Assembly (NCBI GenBank): GCA_035578155.1
Contig: JAPWDM010000011.1
Span: 21,366,375 to 21,430,374, forward strand
Reading direction: 5' to 3'
Length of the DNA: 64,000 nucleotides
Origin: Brachynemurus nebulosus
Taxonomy: Eukaryota; Arthropoda; Insecta; Neuroptera; Myrmeleontidae
The notes below the pieces were generated by a model. It saw only the letters and a program-made list of their open reading frames with translations. It did no database searches and was not told the DNA's origin. The translations under genes and the position numbers were made by a program. Every line of letters begins with the position of its first letter. The stretch's first letter is position 1. This document shows positions 10,528 to 23,510 of this stretch, in pieces.

Positions 10528-12013
10528 TCATATACTAATGTAAATATTCATACTTATTTTATACATTTACAAGTTGAGTCCTAAGTTACGGATCAGATTC
10601 TAACTGTTGGTTCAGAAGAGAAAAATAATGATTTTACTTAACAATAATGCATCTAGGATCGTTCCTGTCTGAGTTACAGAGTGTTAAAGTTGGAAAAATA
10701 AAACATATTTTTGTTAATAAATCAGCTATTTTTCTAGGTACAGGGTTAAATACTGGCATGGAGTTTATTCTTTGTAACGACAAAAAGAATATATTACAGG
10801 ATTTAAGTTAATTCTAGATATTGATACATACGCTATATTGAACAGAATAAATCAGCTATATTTTTTTTTTCACTTATAGCTAATTTACAATTTATATATT
10901 TAAGATTTTTGTATAGAAAAGTTATACATACTGCTTTAATCTTTAAAATATTAAATGTTTTCGAGTAGGTAAATAAAATTTTCCTAAAAAAATTATTTTC
11001 TTGATAAACCTACGTTAACAAAATAAGTTTTTGTTATTTAAAATTAAATTATGTGTCGATATAAACACAAAATATTTTCAGAAAACTGGTAATATATTTT
11101 CCAATTTTTCCAAATTTGGCCGCCTTACAACAGGTCTCCACATGAAAAGTGACCAGGGTGGCGGTATTTTGATAGTCAAAATTCAATAGTAATAGCTCTA
11201 ATTACTACTTTTCAACTACATGTTATATTTCAGTTTTTTAAAGCACCTGTCGACACTATATATGAATTTAAATACATTTAATGACGCTATGCTAAATGTT
11301 TTAAATATTTTCGTTTAAATAAGTACGTTTACATTCATTTAATTATATGTATGCAAATAAAGTGCGTGTTACTTGTATTCTCTCTCTGTTCATTGTTGCT
11401 ATACAAATAGTATTGCTTACTAAATAGCTATTTAAAGAAATTAATACTCTTAAAAAAAAACAACATTCCAATACTAAACCGTAACAGACATCAACAACTG
11501 TTAAAATAACATAATTCTTTTGATTTTTGTTTTTTCAATTAACTGAAATTAATATTTATCCGAAATATGCATTTGTTGGATGTGCATGTTTCAATGTTAA
11601 AAGAATATTTCTGACTTTTTGTTTTGTAAATGGTCGTTGTTAGCTGTCATACTTTGTTATTAATGTTCATGAAGCAAGTTTCCTCTTGATCATCTGAAAG
11701 AAAACCATTTATTTTTTTGTGATACCTACTCAAAATAACATGATTAGTTAAAAAAAATTTTTAAGGGAAAAAATTAAACCGACTTAAAAATTAAAACACT
11801 GAAAAGCATGAAATAATTACATTCATTAATATGGTACATAGTGCGTTTTCGTTTAGAAAAGAACCGATCCAATATACTCGTTCATATTAATCTACACCGT
11901 ATTGTGTATATTATCTACATACCGATTGTGTATGCGGTATTGTATATGTATTCTCCTACCTCATCCACCCGAAAAAATCACTTTTTTAAGACAAAAATAG
12001 AGTATACCTATAT
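10528..12013. other. Unassigned AT-rich DNA
   Basis: Long AT-rich tract with no element ends or coding frames I can support. A slightly GC-richer patch at 11115-11165 has no recognisable identity. Confidence 0.5.
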
Positions 12014-12154
12014 AATTTTTGACAGTTTTTGAAGCTGATACCAAGTCAACTGAACTATATATAAAACATTGCATTAGTAGTTGAGGCTTTCTAGTAACAT
12101 TAAAAAAATATAGTTCAATTGACTTAGTACCAACTTAAAAACTGTCAAATTTTA
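12014..12154. mobile_element. Short palindromic MITE
   Basis: Arms of about 46 bp are inverted: TTGACAGTTTTTGAAGCTGA at the left and AACTTAAAAACTGTCAAATT at the right, with AGTCAACTGAACTATAT / ATATAGTTCAATTGACT inside. The loop is about 45 bp. No target duplication is clear. Confidence 0.65.
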
Positions 12155-12226
12155 ATATTCAGTAAATATAAAATTTCTCGATGGTGACTTGTTGCTGCCT
12201 CCTTACCATGTATATCGAGTTGAATA

Positions 12227-12341
12227 ATAGTATATTGTGCAATAAGTGCGGGAAATTGTCGATTGCCCACGAAAGCGAAGTTCGTGCGCTCATTCGCTTG
12301 AGTGGGGCAATCGACAATCCCGCACGAGTTGCACATACTAT
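12227..12341. mobile_element. Short palindromic MITE with GC-rich arms
   Basis: Inverted arms read ATAGTATATTGTGCA...GTGCGGGAAATTGTCGATTG and CAATCGACAATCCCGCAC...TGCACATACTAT. The 71- and 76-codon frames open on both strands here are a by-product of the palindrome. A related GCGGGAA motif occurs in the next small hairpin at 12609-12691. Confidence 0.7.
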
Positions 12342-12573
12342 TTTTTATTACGATTTTCACATACGTTTTTCTATTTTTATCACTATTTGTGACATTTTTG
12401 TTACTTTTTAAAATAATATTTTTAAGTGTTCGTCTTTTTTTTTCTGAATTAATTATCGTTTAAATTACTTTGTTGGTGATTTTTATAGAAATAATTATGA
12501 AATATTTATTAAATGAAAAATTAAGAGGCGGCTTTGCGTGTTTTGATTAAATTTTGCGTGTTTTATTGTCAAC

Positions 12574-12691
12574 TTGCATGTGGAAAGTTACTTTCCACAT
12601 GCAAAAAAGTATGCGGGAAGAGTACAGTGTGTGCAATCAGCTATTTTGCGTACAGAAATGTGTGCGCCAAGTTAGTACTTCTCCCGCATAA
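12574..12691. repeat. Two adjacent small inverted repeats
   Basis: A 15-bp perfect palindrome (TTGCATGTGGAAAGT / ACTTTCCACATGCAA, 12574-12604) is followed by a second inverted pair at 12609-12691 (TATGCGGGAAGAGTAC and GTACTTCTCCCGCATA). They may mark ends of small MITEs. No coding sequence is present. Confidence 0.55.
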
Positions 12692-13180
12692 GTAATAAAA
12701 AATTAAATAATACAAAAATACTAAATAATTTGAACAATATAGAATATTAATCACTTATCAATTAACCACTAGCGTTTGTTTCACCTTTACAGCCAATACA
12801 AAGAGCATTACCGCATAAGAGTATATGAAAAGTGCCTAATCTTCATATACACCCCATTTTGATAAAAAAATGACTACTTTAGACTAGAAACGGTAATATA
12901 TCAAAAATCAGGTCGATTGCCCGCACTGGTAGTAAAATATCGGGAGGAAAAGTTTTTTCGACTTTCCTTGTTTTTTCACACAGGAATGGTGGGATTGTTG
13001 TCCGGCTGAGGTATATGGAAGTATATCATACACTTGTCAATATACGCTTCCTTGGAGATTTTTCCTTCATTCTAAGCTTAAGAAATATGACCTTGAAATA
13101 TTAGAATTGAAAATACAGGATCTTACAGTTGGAGAAATATTTTGAGACTATTTTTTTTTTTTTTTTTGAAAAGCTCATAG
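12692..13180 (-). repeat. Left arm (A) of large interrupted palindrome
   Basis: This ~490-bp segment is an inverted copy of 17950-18430 with few differences, including CATTACCGCATAAGAGTATA and GGACAACAATCCCACCATTC (complement). Together with the B segments (13219-13370 and 15007-15182) it shows a large palindrome whose right arm was later split by a 2.76-kb block. Confidence 0.8.
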
Positions 13181-13218
13181 TGTTTTACCTCCTGTTAGAT
13201 ACCTACCTTAAAAAACAA

Positions 13219-13370
13219 AATTTCCAGGCTATACGAAAAAAATCATAACTGACTAATTTTGTCACTTCTAAAGATCGAACGAGTTAGTTATTATGTAGAC
13301 AGATAAGGTATATACTATATTGTACATAGTATACAATGTACATAGTATTAAATGTCCGCTACAAAAGAAG
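13219..13370 (-). repeat. Left arm (B) of large interrupted palindrome
   Basis: Inverted copy of 15007-15182. Shared landmarks are CCAGGCTATACGAAAAAAAT, AGATCGAACGAGTTA and AATGTCCGCTACAAAAG. Arms A and B are about 40 bp apart on this side but 2.76 kb apart on the other side. Confidence 0.75.
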
Positions 13371-13526
13371 GCTTGAGTAGTTTAATTCATTCATATTTAC
13401 TTCTACTGATGTAATATACTTTGAATTAATCTAAATCTCACAAAATATATATACATGTCCAAAGTATCTGCTCCAGCTTCACGTGCATAGTGAATGACAG
13501 GTTATTCTAAAGATTTTAACAATATA

Positions 13527-13684
13527 GGGTAGGGCGGGGTAATAAAAAAGGCACCCGCGCAGATGGGGTAAAAAAGAGATAAATTTTTATTAACTTCAAA
13601 TTTAACACCTAAAGTTAACAACAATTTTATGTCTCTTTTTGACCCCAGCTGCGCTGGTGTCTTTTTTTCTATCCCGTCCTACCC
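13527..13684. mobile_element. TA-flanked palindromic MITE with GGGTAGGGCGGG ends
   Basis: GGGTAGGGCGGGGTAATAAA at the left and TTTCTATCCCGTCCTACCC at the right are inverted, with TA on each side. The near-complete palindrome continues inward through GGCACCCGCGCAGATGGGG and its complement and through AAAAAGAGATA/TATGTCTCTTTTT. The G-rich TIR next to TA resembles the elements at 6865-7816 and 49049-50049. Confidence 0.75.
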
Positions 13685-13686
13685 TA

Positions 13687-14082
13687 CAGATAATTATAAA
13701 GGCTGTGAATGTAAACTCGTATTTTTAGAATTATATTTATATTCCTTTATACAAGAGAATCTGTAAGAATCTTTGAACAATAGAATAATGATCGAGACGA
13801 GAATATTCTCATAACGAGAATGATTTAAAAACTGTAAATGTATACTAAGAATCTCAGTGTTTTTTCTGTTTCGGATCCCACAACATTGCTGGTACTAGGT
13901 TAACATCAAAAGATTTTCTATTTATTAGTTTTCTCATTAAGATTCTTAGCAGGAATGTAAGTTTTCCCGCTTTTGAATACGTAATAAATTCATTTTTGTT
14001 TAATTAGGTATGATTCTTGAGTTGTTGTCTTAGAAAACTGAACTTCACATACTCTTCATTGGTATAATATTTGACAAATATA
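13687..14082. other. Unassigned AT-rich DNA
   Basis: AT-rich sequence in the core of the large palindrome, with no supported feature. Confidence 0.5.
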
Positions 14083-14084
14083 TA

Positions 14085-14874
14085 CACGGAGAGAAAATTC
14101 CTATAAAAATTACTGTGCTCAGCACTACAATCGACGTGTAAAAGGCGAACATATTAAATTCTGTAAGGTAAAAGAAAAAATATAAAGATTATAATTAATC
14201 ATAAAAAATTTAAAGGATGGAATGTTCTTTTCGTAATATTATCTCCGTAAAATTTGTAAAACAGCACAGTAAAAAGTTCCATTACCGACAAAAAAATAAT
14301 TTTTAATTGTGTTTATTAAAAAAATTTCCATGCTAACATGCTAATAATAAAAAGAAAAAAAACAGAAAGAAGGTTCGTTTTGTTGGGAACGCTGTAATGA
14401 AATGTATCTCAATCAGCGAGTCACATGCGAACCATAGGTGTGGACTGTGGAAGAAACTTTGTCAGACAGCTCCCACCAAGCACCTTGATGCAGCTAGACC
14501 AGCTAGTAGTCAGTTGCTTTTACACTCTCTTAGGATGATGTCATCGTTTAATTCATCTTTTTGTTATTTACCTATCTTTAGTATATGTATTAATATATTG
14601 TTGGCAATCATTTCTGTATACATGTTTTTACAGGTACAGTGCAACCAATATAAGGTCGCGAGTCAGATGCGCAAATGAAAGAGTACGACAACAAGAATTA
14701 AACTATAATATACATGCATAAGAGTGTGATAAAAGTTGTGTTAGCATCACATTAAATTTTACCATGCTAGCACATATTTTTTATTTTGGTCGTCGATCGC
14801 GCACGGATTATAGGGGAGCATAGTAATTTTTCTGAAATTTTCTCTACAAAAATTATAGGATTTTTCTCTCCGTG
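14085..14874 (+). mobile_element. CACGGAGAG-family TIR element, copy 1
   Basis: It begins CACGGAGAGAAAATTCCTAT and ends with the inverted TTTTTCTCTCCGTG, flanked by TA dinucleotides. A longer relative in opposite orientation lies at 57003-57833, and a short palindromic relative at 63739-63900 shares ATTACTGTGCTCA and ACAATCGACGTGTAA. A 93-codon frame at 14397-14678 has no recognisable domain. The 2-bp target duplication suggests a mariner-like or related TA-target transposase, but none is encoded. Confidence 0.8.
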
Positions 14875-15006
14875 TATTAATAAAAAGAACTAGAAGACGA
14901 CGTAGGTTTATTATTATGTTTTATTGGTTACGAATCTGCATATAATATTATAAAATAATTCCAAGTATCTTACATTACTAGAAATAACTATGAAGATAGC
15001 GTGGTA

Positions 15007-15182
15007 TTCTTTTGTAGCGGACATTTAATTTAAAGCAATAGCCATCATCCACAATACCCTTACTCTCAGTTACCTATGTACAATATACCTTATCTATCTG
15101 TCTACAATAAATAACTCGTTCGATCTTTAGAAGTGACAAAATTAGTCAGTCACATGATTTTTTTTCGTATAGCCTGGAAATT
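15007..15182 (+). repeat. Right arm (B') of large interrupted palindrome
   Basis: Inverted partner of 13219-13370. It ends exactly where the family E block begins at 15185, which separates it from A' at 17950. Confidence 0.75.
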
Positions 15183-15184
15183 AT

Positions 15185-15676
15185 AAAATACCCCTGTCGC
15201 AGCATCCTGCATAACATAGCGAATTTCCATTTACAAAAGTACGTTTTTCTCGGAAACTAGTTGATATAGAGTAATTGTAAATAAAAAAAACCTTCTTTAT
15301 GTGATTTTTCCGCCTCATTCCGCCAAATTTTTTCACGAAAAATGTCCAAAACCCCGTAAACGTTTTCACGAAATTTCTTAAAAATAACATGTTTCGTTCT
15401 TGACTTATCGTGCGGGCACATTTATATATATGTTTACTAAGTGTCCGCACGATAACTCAAGAACGAAACATGTTATTTTTAAGAAATTTCGTGAAAACGT
15501 TTACGGGGTTTTGGACATTTTTCGTGAAAAAAATTTGGCGGAATGAGGCGGAAAAATCACATAAAGAAGGTTTTTTTTATTTACAATTACTCTATATCAA
15601 CTAGTTTCCGAGAAAAACGTACTTTTGTAAATGGAAATTCGCTATGTTATGCAGGATGCTGCGACAGGGGTATTTT
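15185..15676. repeat. Family E terminal module as a 236-bp-arm palindrome
   Basis: The arms 15185-15420 and 15442-15676 are nearly identical inverted copies around a 21-bp spacer. Each arm starts AAAATACCCCTGTCGCAGCA, passes ATAGCGAATTTCCA and CTCGGAAACTAGTTGATATA, and ends at CGATAACTCAAGAACGAAAC-type sequence next to the spacer. The same module in single form is at 50174-50440. Frames on both strands here read the same peptide because of the palindrome. Confidence 0.85.
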
Positions 15677-15774
15677 TTTTCGAAAACTAAGCAATCACAA
15701 ATGTTTTTATGAACATATTCAAAATGTGTAAACGAATTCCAATCGATTGAGTACCCGGAAGCCTATGCCTATCT

Positions 15775-16050
15775 CTAAAAAATATTCTCGGACATTCAAT
15801 TTTTTTAACTATGATGTACCCGGAAAAAAATTCTGGAAAAATTATATGTTCTATTGATCATAGTGAGGAGCCTGTAGAAATATTTTGGTGATTGTACAAC
15901 GAACATAACTTCGAAAAAAAAATCCTTTTGGACATTTTATTTTTTTTAACTATGACGCACCCGGAGAAAAAATCTGAAAAAATTATATGTTATATCGGTC
16001 ATAGTAGGAAGCCTGCAAAAAAATTTTGGTGATTGTACTATAGCTACAAG
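15775..16050. repeat. Two-unit tandem repeat, ~140-bp period
   Basis: Two units share GGACATT, AACTATGAYG(T/C)ACCCGGA, AAAAATTATATGTT, GATCATAGT/GGTCATAGT, AGCCTG and TTTTGGTGATTGTAC. The first starts near 15775 and the second near 15915. Poly(T)/poly(A) tracts separate the conserved blocks. Confidence 0.6.
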
Positions 16051-16359
16051 TTGATGAAAAAAAATATTGAAAAATTAAACAATTTTTTTGGGGGGGTTAT
16101 AATTTTTTTTGGAAGCTGATAATTTTTTCTGAGGTACACTATAGAGGTATCTAAAACATATAAAAATTCCAGCCAAATCCGTCAAGCCACTAAAAAGTTA
16201 TAAATTTTTTGTGATTTAAAAAAAAATAATTTTTTACCCCCAAAGGGTGAGTTTTTAAGGGTTGAAACTCAGTAAATTGTAATCTTATATCGAAAGCAGT
16301 TAGCAGAAAAAAAACCAACACAATTCGTGCGGGGGCATTTCTACCCATGCTTATCTGCC

Positions 16360-17100
<741 letters not shown>

Positions 17101-17156
17101 TAAAATGAAAGACTTGTTTACATAAAAATCTTTGTTTAAAAATTTTCTCACCTAGA

Positions 17157-17157
<1 letters not shown>

Positions 17158-17222
<65 letters not shown>
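17158..17222. repeat. (TA)n microsatellite
   Basis: About 65 bp of uninterrupted alternating T and A. It lies between two family E copies and is followed by a short direct duplication of CTTTATACACAAAATATCCA-like sequence near 17277-17331. Confidence 0.9.
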
Positions 17223-17224
<2 letters not shown>

Positions 17225-17404
17225 CACACACAAACCGTACGCATAATGGTAGTACGGATAATGAAATGGTCTTGTACCCTTATACACAAAATATCCATAT
17301 ACTACCCTTTATACACAAAATATCCATATTGTGTCGAATATGTACTTAGGATGTGATTAAATTCACACTTTATACGATAAAATAATCACAATCTAAACAA
17401 CATC

Positions 17405-17945
<541 letters not shown>

Positions 17946-17949
17946 TAAA

Positions 17950-18430
17950 ACTATGAGCTTTTCAAAAAAAAAGTCTTAAAATGTTTCTCCAACTGTAAGA
18001 TCCTGTATTTTCAATTCTAAAATTTCAAGGTCATATTTCTTAAGCTTAGAAGGAAGGAAAAATCTCCAACGAAGCATATATTTATAAGTGTATGATAGAT
18101 ATACTTCCATATATCTCAGCCGGACAACAATCCCACCATTCCTGTGTCAAAAAACAAGGAAGGTCGGAAAAACTTTTCCTCCCGGTATTTTACTACCAGT
18201 GCGGGCAATCGACCTGATTTTTGATATATTACCGTTTCTAGTCTAAAGTAGTCATTTTTTTATCAAAATGGGGTGTATATGAAGATTAGGCACTTTTCAT
18301 ATACTCTTATGCGGTAATGCTCTTTGTATTGGCTGTAAAGGTGAAACAAACGCTAGTGGTTAATTGATAAGTGATTAATATTCTATATTGTTCAAATTAT
18401 TTAGTATTTTTGTATTATTTAATTTTTTAC
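17950..18430 (+). repeat. Right arm (A') of large interrupted palindrome
   Basis: Inverted partner of 12692-13180, with long shared stretches. It starts immediately after the family E block. A 127-bp part of it is duplicated in tandem just downstream. Confidence 0.8.
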
Positions 18431-18567
18431 CACCAGTGCGAGCAATCGTCCTGATTTTTGGTATATTATCGTTTCTAGTCTAAAATAGTCATTTTTTATC
18501 AAAATGGGTCATATATGAAGATTAGACACTTTTCATATACTTACTTTTATGCGGTAATGCTCTTTCC
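18430..18567 (+). repeat. Tandem partial duplication of A'
   Basis: The stretch from CCACCAGTGCGAGCAATCG to TTATGCGGTAATGCTCTTT repeats 18195-18321 with scattered substitutions and a small insertion. The period is about 235 bp. Confidence 0.75.
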
Positions 18568-19935
18568 AAGTTTTCACTTATTTCACAACAGAATCTTTGA
18601 CAAAATATCCGGATTGCCTTCGCTAGATATTCCGCATAAATTGAATTTGGCATCAAAATATTCCATATAAATATGTTGGTTTATAACAAAATAGTTTGGT
18701 TTGATAATTCCTGTAAATTACCAAATCTGAATATTCTCTACTATCACTACTATATAATTCTATTCAAATCTGAAGAGCGACTAGCTAGATTCATTAAATT
18801 ATACACGCAAATAATAGAAATAAAGACAGTATTATTTCTGGTAGCGTGGCTCAGTAAGGGGTGTTCTTTAATGTTCCACAGTACCTAAAAATGTGGAAAT
18901 TTTGCATTAGATTGCATTATTATTATGGTTAGGTACAAGCAGAAAATGTAATAAATAATAGCCAATTATATTATGTCATAGTCTTGTAATCTTGTGTGCT
19001 GTAAAATTTTGTTGAAATCCTCAAAAACGAAAAAAGAAAAAACAACAAAATACGTTATTATTACAAAAGATCTCTATTATCATTAAAATTTCATTGTAAA
19101 AACAAAGCGTTGGAATAAACAAAAGATACGAGCGTACATATAAAAGGACGATATTCGTATTGTTTCAGGATAAAAGGATTGATTTATACATACATACATC
19201 TGAGCATGCAAATATATGGTCTATATGTATGTTATGTATATCTATAAATTTGCATAATGCATTAAAGAAAATAATAACTGCATTTTCTTTTGTGATACTG
19301 GAAGTTGTATCATAAATACAGGGATAGTAATCACATTGCATGCATAGGATAATTGTAATATACTTACAATTAGTTAAAAACAACATAATTCTGAAAATAT
19401 TTCGATCCAAAAGGCAAAAATGAAAAGCTAGCAAAATGTGATTTCTTTTTATATTATATCAATAGGTAAATAGCTAATAGGATAAGGGAAAATAAATCTT
19501 ATAGATATTTAATGACGGAAAAAAATCGACAATTTTTATCCGAGTTATAGTAATTCAAAGAGTAGAGCACACACTAAACTTTGACTGTTGATAACTTCGT
19601 AACTAATCATCGTACGGGAATTTTTCGGTGGTCGTTAGAAAGCTAAAAACGTGTTATTTAATACGATAGAAATGTTAATTAAGCGAAAACAATTTTTATC
19701 TATTAAAAAAAATTATATTTCAATTTTAAAAAAAATAGAGAATATTCACTTTCACACTCTGATGTGACGTGATCGTCAAAGAAATGTCTAAATAATCTAA
19801 ACAAGTGCATGGATTGGAAGCCAAATGTCTAGTCAAATCGTATACATAACGTTGCGTTGTTTAAATTAAAGTTTCCATTGCATAGATAAAATCATTTTAA
19901 GAAAAAAAATGAAGTGGTGTTAAATTTTCTGATGG

Positions 19936-19936
<1 letters not shown>
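18568..19936. other. Unassigned AT-rich DNA
   Basis: Frames of 71 codons (18673, plus strand) and 89 codons (19165-19434, minus strand) have no recognisable domain. The part at 19500-19760 resembles generic noncoding insect repeat sequence, but I cannot assign a family. Confidence 0.45.
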
Positions 19937-19970
<34 letters not shown>

Positions 19971-19974
<4 letters not shown>

Positions 19975-20301
19975 CCGGATTAACCCTGAGTCCGCCCTTA
20001 GGCATCTTGAAAAATGCCGCCCCTACCTTTTATTTGAAAAAAGGAAATCTTAAAAAAAGCGTCAATCACAAATTTTTCTGCCCTGTTTTAAAAATTAACG
20101 ATTTTTTAACGCCCTGTTTTTTTAACGATTAAAAAAACGTTAATCGTTAATTACTCATTTCTCTCATTTTTTTTGTACAAAGTTTCTCTTAAAAAAAAAT
20201 AAGTGACGTGCAAAAAAAAAAATTAATTACTCATTTTTCCGACCTATTTTAAAAATTTACCGTCCCTAGGTCATGGGTGGCCTATTGGCCTAGCTGGCCC
20301 T
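19971..20301 (+). mobile_element. hAT-like element of the CCGGATTAA/GCCGCCC family, short copy
   Basis: It starts AGGGCCGGATTAACCCTGAG, carries GCCGCCCCTACC, and ends GGCCTATTGGCC...GCTGGCCCT. It lies between (TA)n arrays, with ATATATAT and CTATCTAT as imperfect flanks. The larger relative at 31591-33996 has the same left segment and a perfect 8-bp duplication, which supports a hAT assignment. Confidence 0.65.
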
Positions 20302-20304
20302 CTA

Positions 20305-20379
<75 letters not shown>

Positions 20380-21132
20380 AGATATGTCTGCACGATAACT
20401 CTCGAAGGAATTTGGTGTGTAGGTCAAAAGTCCCAATAGCTTGGATGAGTTCGTCAGCCAGACACATCCGATATTTGGAAGTCAAAATTTTAGCCAATTT
20501 TCGTGGTTTTTTGCAAAATTTGGCCAGAATTCAAAAATTTTTTTGATTTTTTTTACACCATCGAAAAGAGCTTAAAAATTACATTAGACAAGCTTTTAAA
20601 ACATTGTTCTAAATGAGCTAGATTTTGAGAAAAATTAAGAAATTTGCTGAATTTCTTTGCAATAAATGCTTCATTGTTTTTGCCATTACAATAACACTAT
20701 TTATATCTGATTCAATTTTCAAAATAAAAATAAACTAACTTTTGAAGAACACGTCAACACCGATTTTAAAAATGTGTTTAGTGTTAGAGAGCTCAACTAT
20801 CTTAAAATGATATAAGCTATGTTGTATGATGTCTCCCAGGGTCTGGGGGTCCCAAAGCGCCAAAAATAAAACTACACAACCGATTTTGAAAATTTTTTCA
20901 CCTTTAAAAATTTAATTTCTTTTAAATACATATATGCTATACTATATGAGATCCGCCAGAATCCTGGGGATCCAAAAGCGCAAAAATTAACTACTCAACC
21001 GATTTTGAAAATTTTTTCACCGTTAGAGATCTAAACTATTTTAGATGGATACAAGTTGTTATACGAAATCCGCTTGTGTCGAGTCTCTGAAAAGTCACTA
21101 TGTTATGCAGATGCTGCTACAGGGGTATTTTA
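20302..21132 (-). repeat. Diverged family E copy with internal tandem repeat
   Basis: After (TA)n (20302-20377) comes CTGCACGATAACTCTCGAA and a diverged internal module (GATGAGTTCGTCAGCCAGAC). Next are three ~118-120-bp tandem units starting near 20751, 20871 and 20990, each with CAACCGATTTTGAAAATTTT and a CCAAAAGCGC-type end. The family terminus CTATGTTATGCAG...TGCTACAGGGGTATTTT closes it at 21132. The tandem units are not seen in other copies. Confidence 0.65.
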
Positions 21133-21964
21133 TTTGTTGTGATTGTTTTTGAAGGAAGTTGGTACTCGATTGAAAGATATTGAAATTTATTATTATTTAA
21201 TATTGAAATGTATTTATTAAGTTTTAAATAGTTTAATATAAATTGTATCACATATGACCTGGAGCGTTGTGTTTATTCATACATTAATGTAGGTATATTT
21301 GTATAAATTTGCATTTGAAAGTGCCTACATAATTGTTCAATAGTTATTCGATAAATAAAGCAATGCAAATGAGAAGTATTTATTTACAATTAATATAATA
21401 ATGAATATTTGGTACTCGTCTATCTACGTTAATATGACATTCGAACGATAGAACTCATACATATGTATATGTATATACAGATATATAATACTTATTAGTG
21501 TATGTAAATTATGTACGAACAATTTCGAGAAGTTTCGTTAGTAATTCGTTAATGGAAGTACTGTAATACGTGTTAGTAATTTGCTAATAGTAACTTATAC
21601 AACGTAAATGAATTCGACGTCCGACAATGTACGCCTGCCTCTAGTACACAATTAGTAATACTATAACAGTATTTAGGCTTGTTTCACACTTCTGTGCCGC
21701 CCTCAATACGCTCTCGATCCAGTCTGGCTGCGGCAAAATCTTGTTATGCTCATATTAATAGTGTTATTTATTTATTGGTTCAGTATCGCTCCGATAAAAT
21801 ATTCTCTGAGTGGTAAACGACATTGGACCGCAATTCGAACAGAAGCAATGATATGAATACAACTATTGTTTTTTTCTGTAAGAATATTTAATTGAACTGA
21901 GAGTGTATGGAGAGTGGGACGGGCCTTACTGATCGTGTATAGGCCATCTAAAAGTTACTGACAT
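21133..21964. other. Unassigned AT-rich DNA
   Basis: No supported feature. A short less AT-rich patch (21688-21735) has no recognisable identity. Confidence 0.5.
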
Positions 21965-21966
21965 TA

Positions 21967-22723
21967 GGTATGTTCCAACAAACACTAGAATTTCCAATTC
22001 GAATGAATCTAGTATTTTAAATTCCATAATGTCATTTGAAGATCAAATCAAATTCAATTCAGAACTTCAGTTCGGTATTTAATATGTAGGAACGTTTATA
22101 TTAATTCTTAGGGATTTTAAAAGATGTCTCTACTAAAGACTTGGGTTATGTATTCTATACCTTCTATACTATGAAGAATATTTACAAATAATATATCCAC
22201 TAAATAATTATTATGTATTTTAAAATACGTTAATTTAATTTTTAAATAAAAAGTACGAACCATTTTTTTTTACTTTACTCCATATTTTACTTTATTACTT
22301 ACTGAAATAATATAATATAAATATTTATAAAATAAATAATTAAAGTGTACCTGTTTGCTAATTTAAAAAAAAATATATAGCTGTTATAGTAATTAAATAA
22401 ATTCAAAAATTTGAAATTTGTCTTTTGCCAAAACAACTAAAACTTAAAATTTGTCTGTTTATTATTTATATTTTTAAATTATAAGGTTAAAATTTAAATT
22501 TTCGTTTATGCGCATGTCTAGGATTTGAAATACTTACTCTGAAGCAAGAATTTTAAAAATCAATTCGGGTGAATTCCGAATTAGATTTAAACACTTGTTG
22601 GAACACAGAATTTCAAACTGTATGTAAACTGGAATTATAATTCTGCCTAGTTGGAACAGTGAAGTCAACTATGCGGATGTTCATTAAAACGAGAATTAAT
22701 TCGAGTGTTTGTTGGAACATACC
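21967..22723. mobile_element. TA-flanked element with reiterated GTTGGAACA motif
   Basis: The termini GGTATGTTCCAACAAACACT and AGTGTTTGTTGGAACATACC are perfect inverted repeats flanked by TA. The terminal motif recurs inside as GTTGGAACACAG (near 22599) and GTTGGAACAGTG (near 22652), and AATTCGAAT-like blocks recur at both ends. No transposase frame is present. This repeats the design of the elements at 6865, 31752 and 49049. Confidence 0.75.
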
Positions 22724-22725
22724 TA

Positions 22726-23177
22726 TTATTGTAAATAATCTGAAGCTATACTTGCCCTTTTCGTATTCGTATATTAAAGTTGACTGACTACTTCAGATAT
22801 AGAATTCACATAAAAAAAAAATGGACCTATTGTTGCCGAGGTGCAATATGTTTATAGTGAAGTCAAATCAATTTTCCGTACTTTTATAATAAAGCAAAAC
22901 TAAAATTATTATATTTTCAAACGTACATAAGCGCACAATTAAAATAAAATACTTAACAATTAAAAGTTTAAATTAGAAAAATAATTGAAAAATACATTAC
23001 TAGAAAGAGCTAAATCGAACGAGCAAGTTTATCATTTATACTTTTTTAATTTTTTTTATTAAAATTATTGGAATGACAAATACACCAAGGCTAGGATTTT
23101 GAATTTGGGTTAAGTTGGTGGGTCATTGATTTTAAATAAAATTTCGATACTTCAACACATTACCCCATTAACCATTT
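22726..23177. other. Unassigned AT-rich DNA
   Basis: No supported feature. Confidence 0.5.
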
Positions 23178-23510
23178 CTACCCCAAAAAATAGCTTGGCA
23201 AGCAAAAAAATAAAAAAGCTCGTCGACCTTTTCCCGGGCCTCCTTTATGGCGTCTCATATTTTCCGACAATATGATTGACGAGAAACAAAAAATAAACCT
23301 CGTCGGCCTTTTACCGGTCCTTCTGCGCTCCTTCCAAAAACCTTCCGGACCCCGTTTTTGCAGTCTAGCAAATGTCCTCCCATTTTCGCCGGGCGCACTT
23401 TCTAGACCCGGACCATCAGGCAATTGTCCCACGTGCCCTACTTTCTCGCCGGCACTGCCAATTGGGCATTATGACTGTCATGGTGTTAATTGGCGACTGG
23501 TGGGCCAACT
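23178..23510 (-). pseudogene. GC-rich island, possible retroelement gag zinc-knuckle remnant
   Basis: About 330 bp are markedly richer in G+C than the surroundings. On the minus strand one frame reads CPIGSAGEKVGHVGQLP near 23420-23470. A one-base slip gives WQC before GEK, so together they approximate a CxxCGEKGHVxxxC zinc knuckle of LTR-retroelement gag. An 84-codon minus-strand frame rich in Gly, Arg and Pro follows. Two related GTCGACCTTTTCCCGGGCC / GTCGGCCTTTTACCGGTCC blocks suggest internal duplication. No LTR, protease or polymerase is visible. The assignment is tentative. Confidence 0.35.

Noticed and set aside
12145..12411. A small gene with frames on both strands
   Set aside because: Both frames lie over a palindromic MITE, so each is a mirror of the other and neither has a known domain.
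14397..14678. 93-codon frame as a transposase
   Set aside because: It has no DDE or helix-turn-helix pattern, and the related copy at 57003-57833 does not preserve it.
15181..15731. Repeated 62-89-codon frames as a conserved gene
   Set aside because: They come from the two arms of one palindrome, and the same peptide appears on both strands for that reason.
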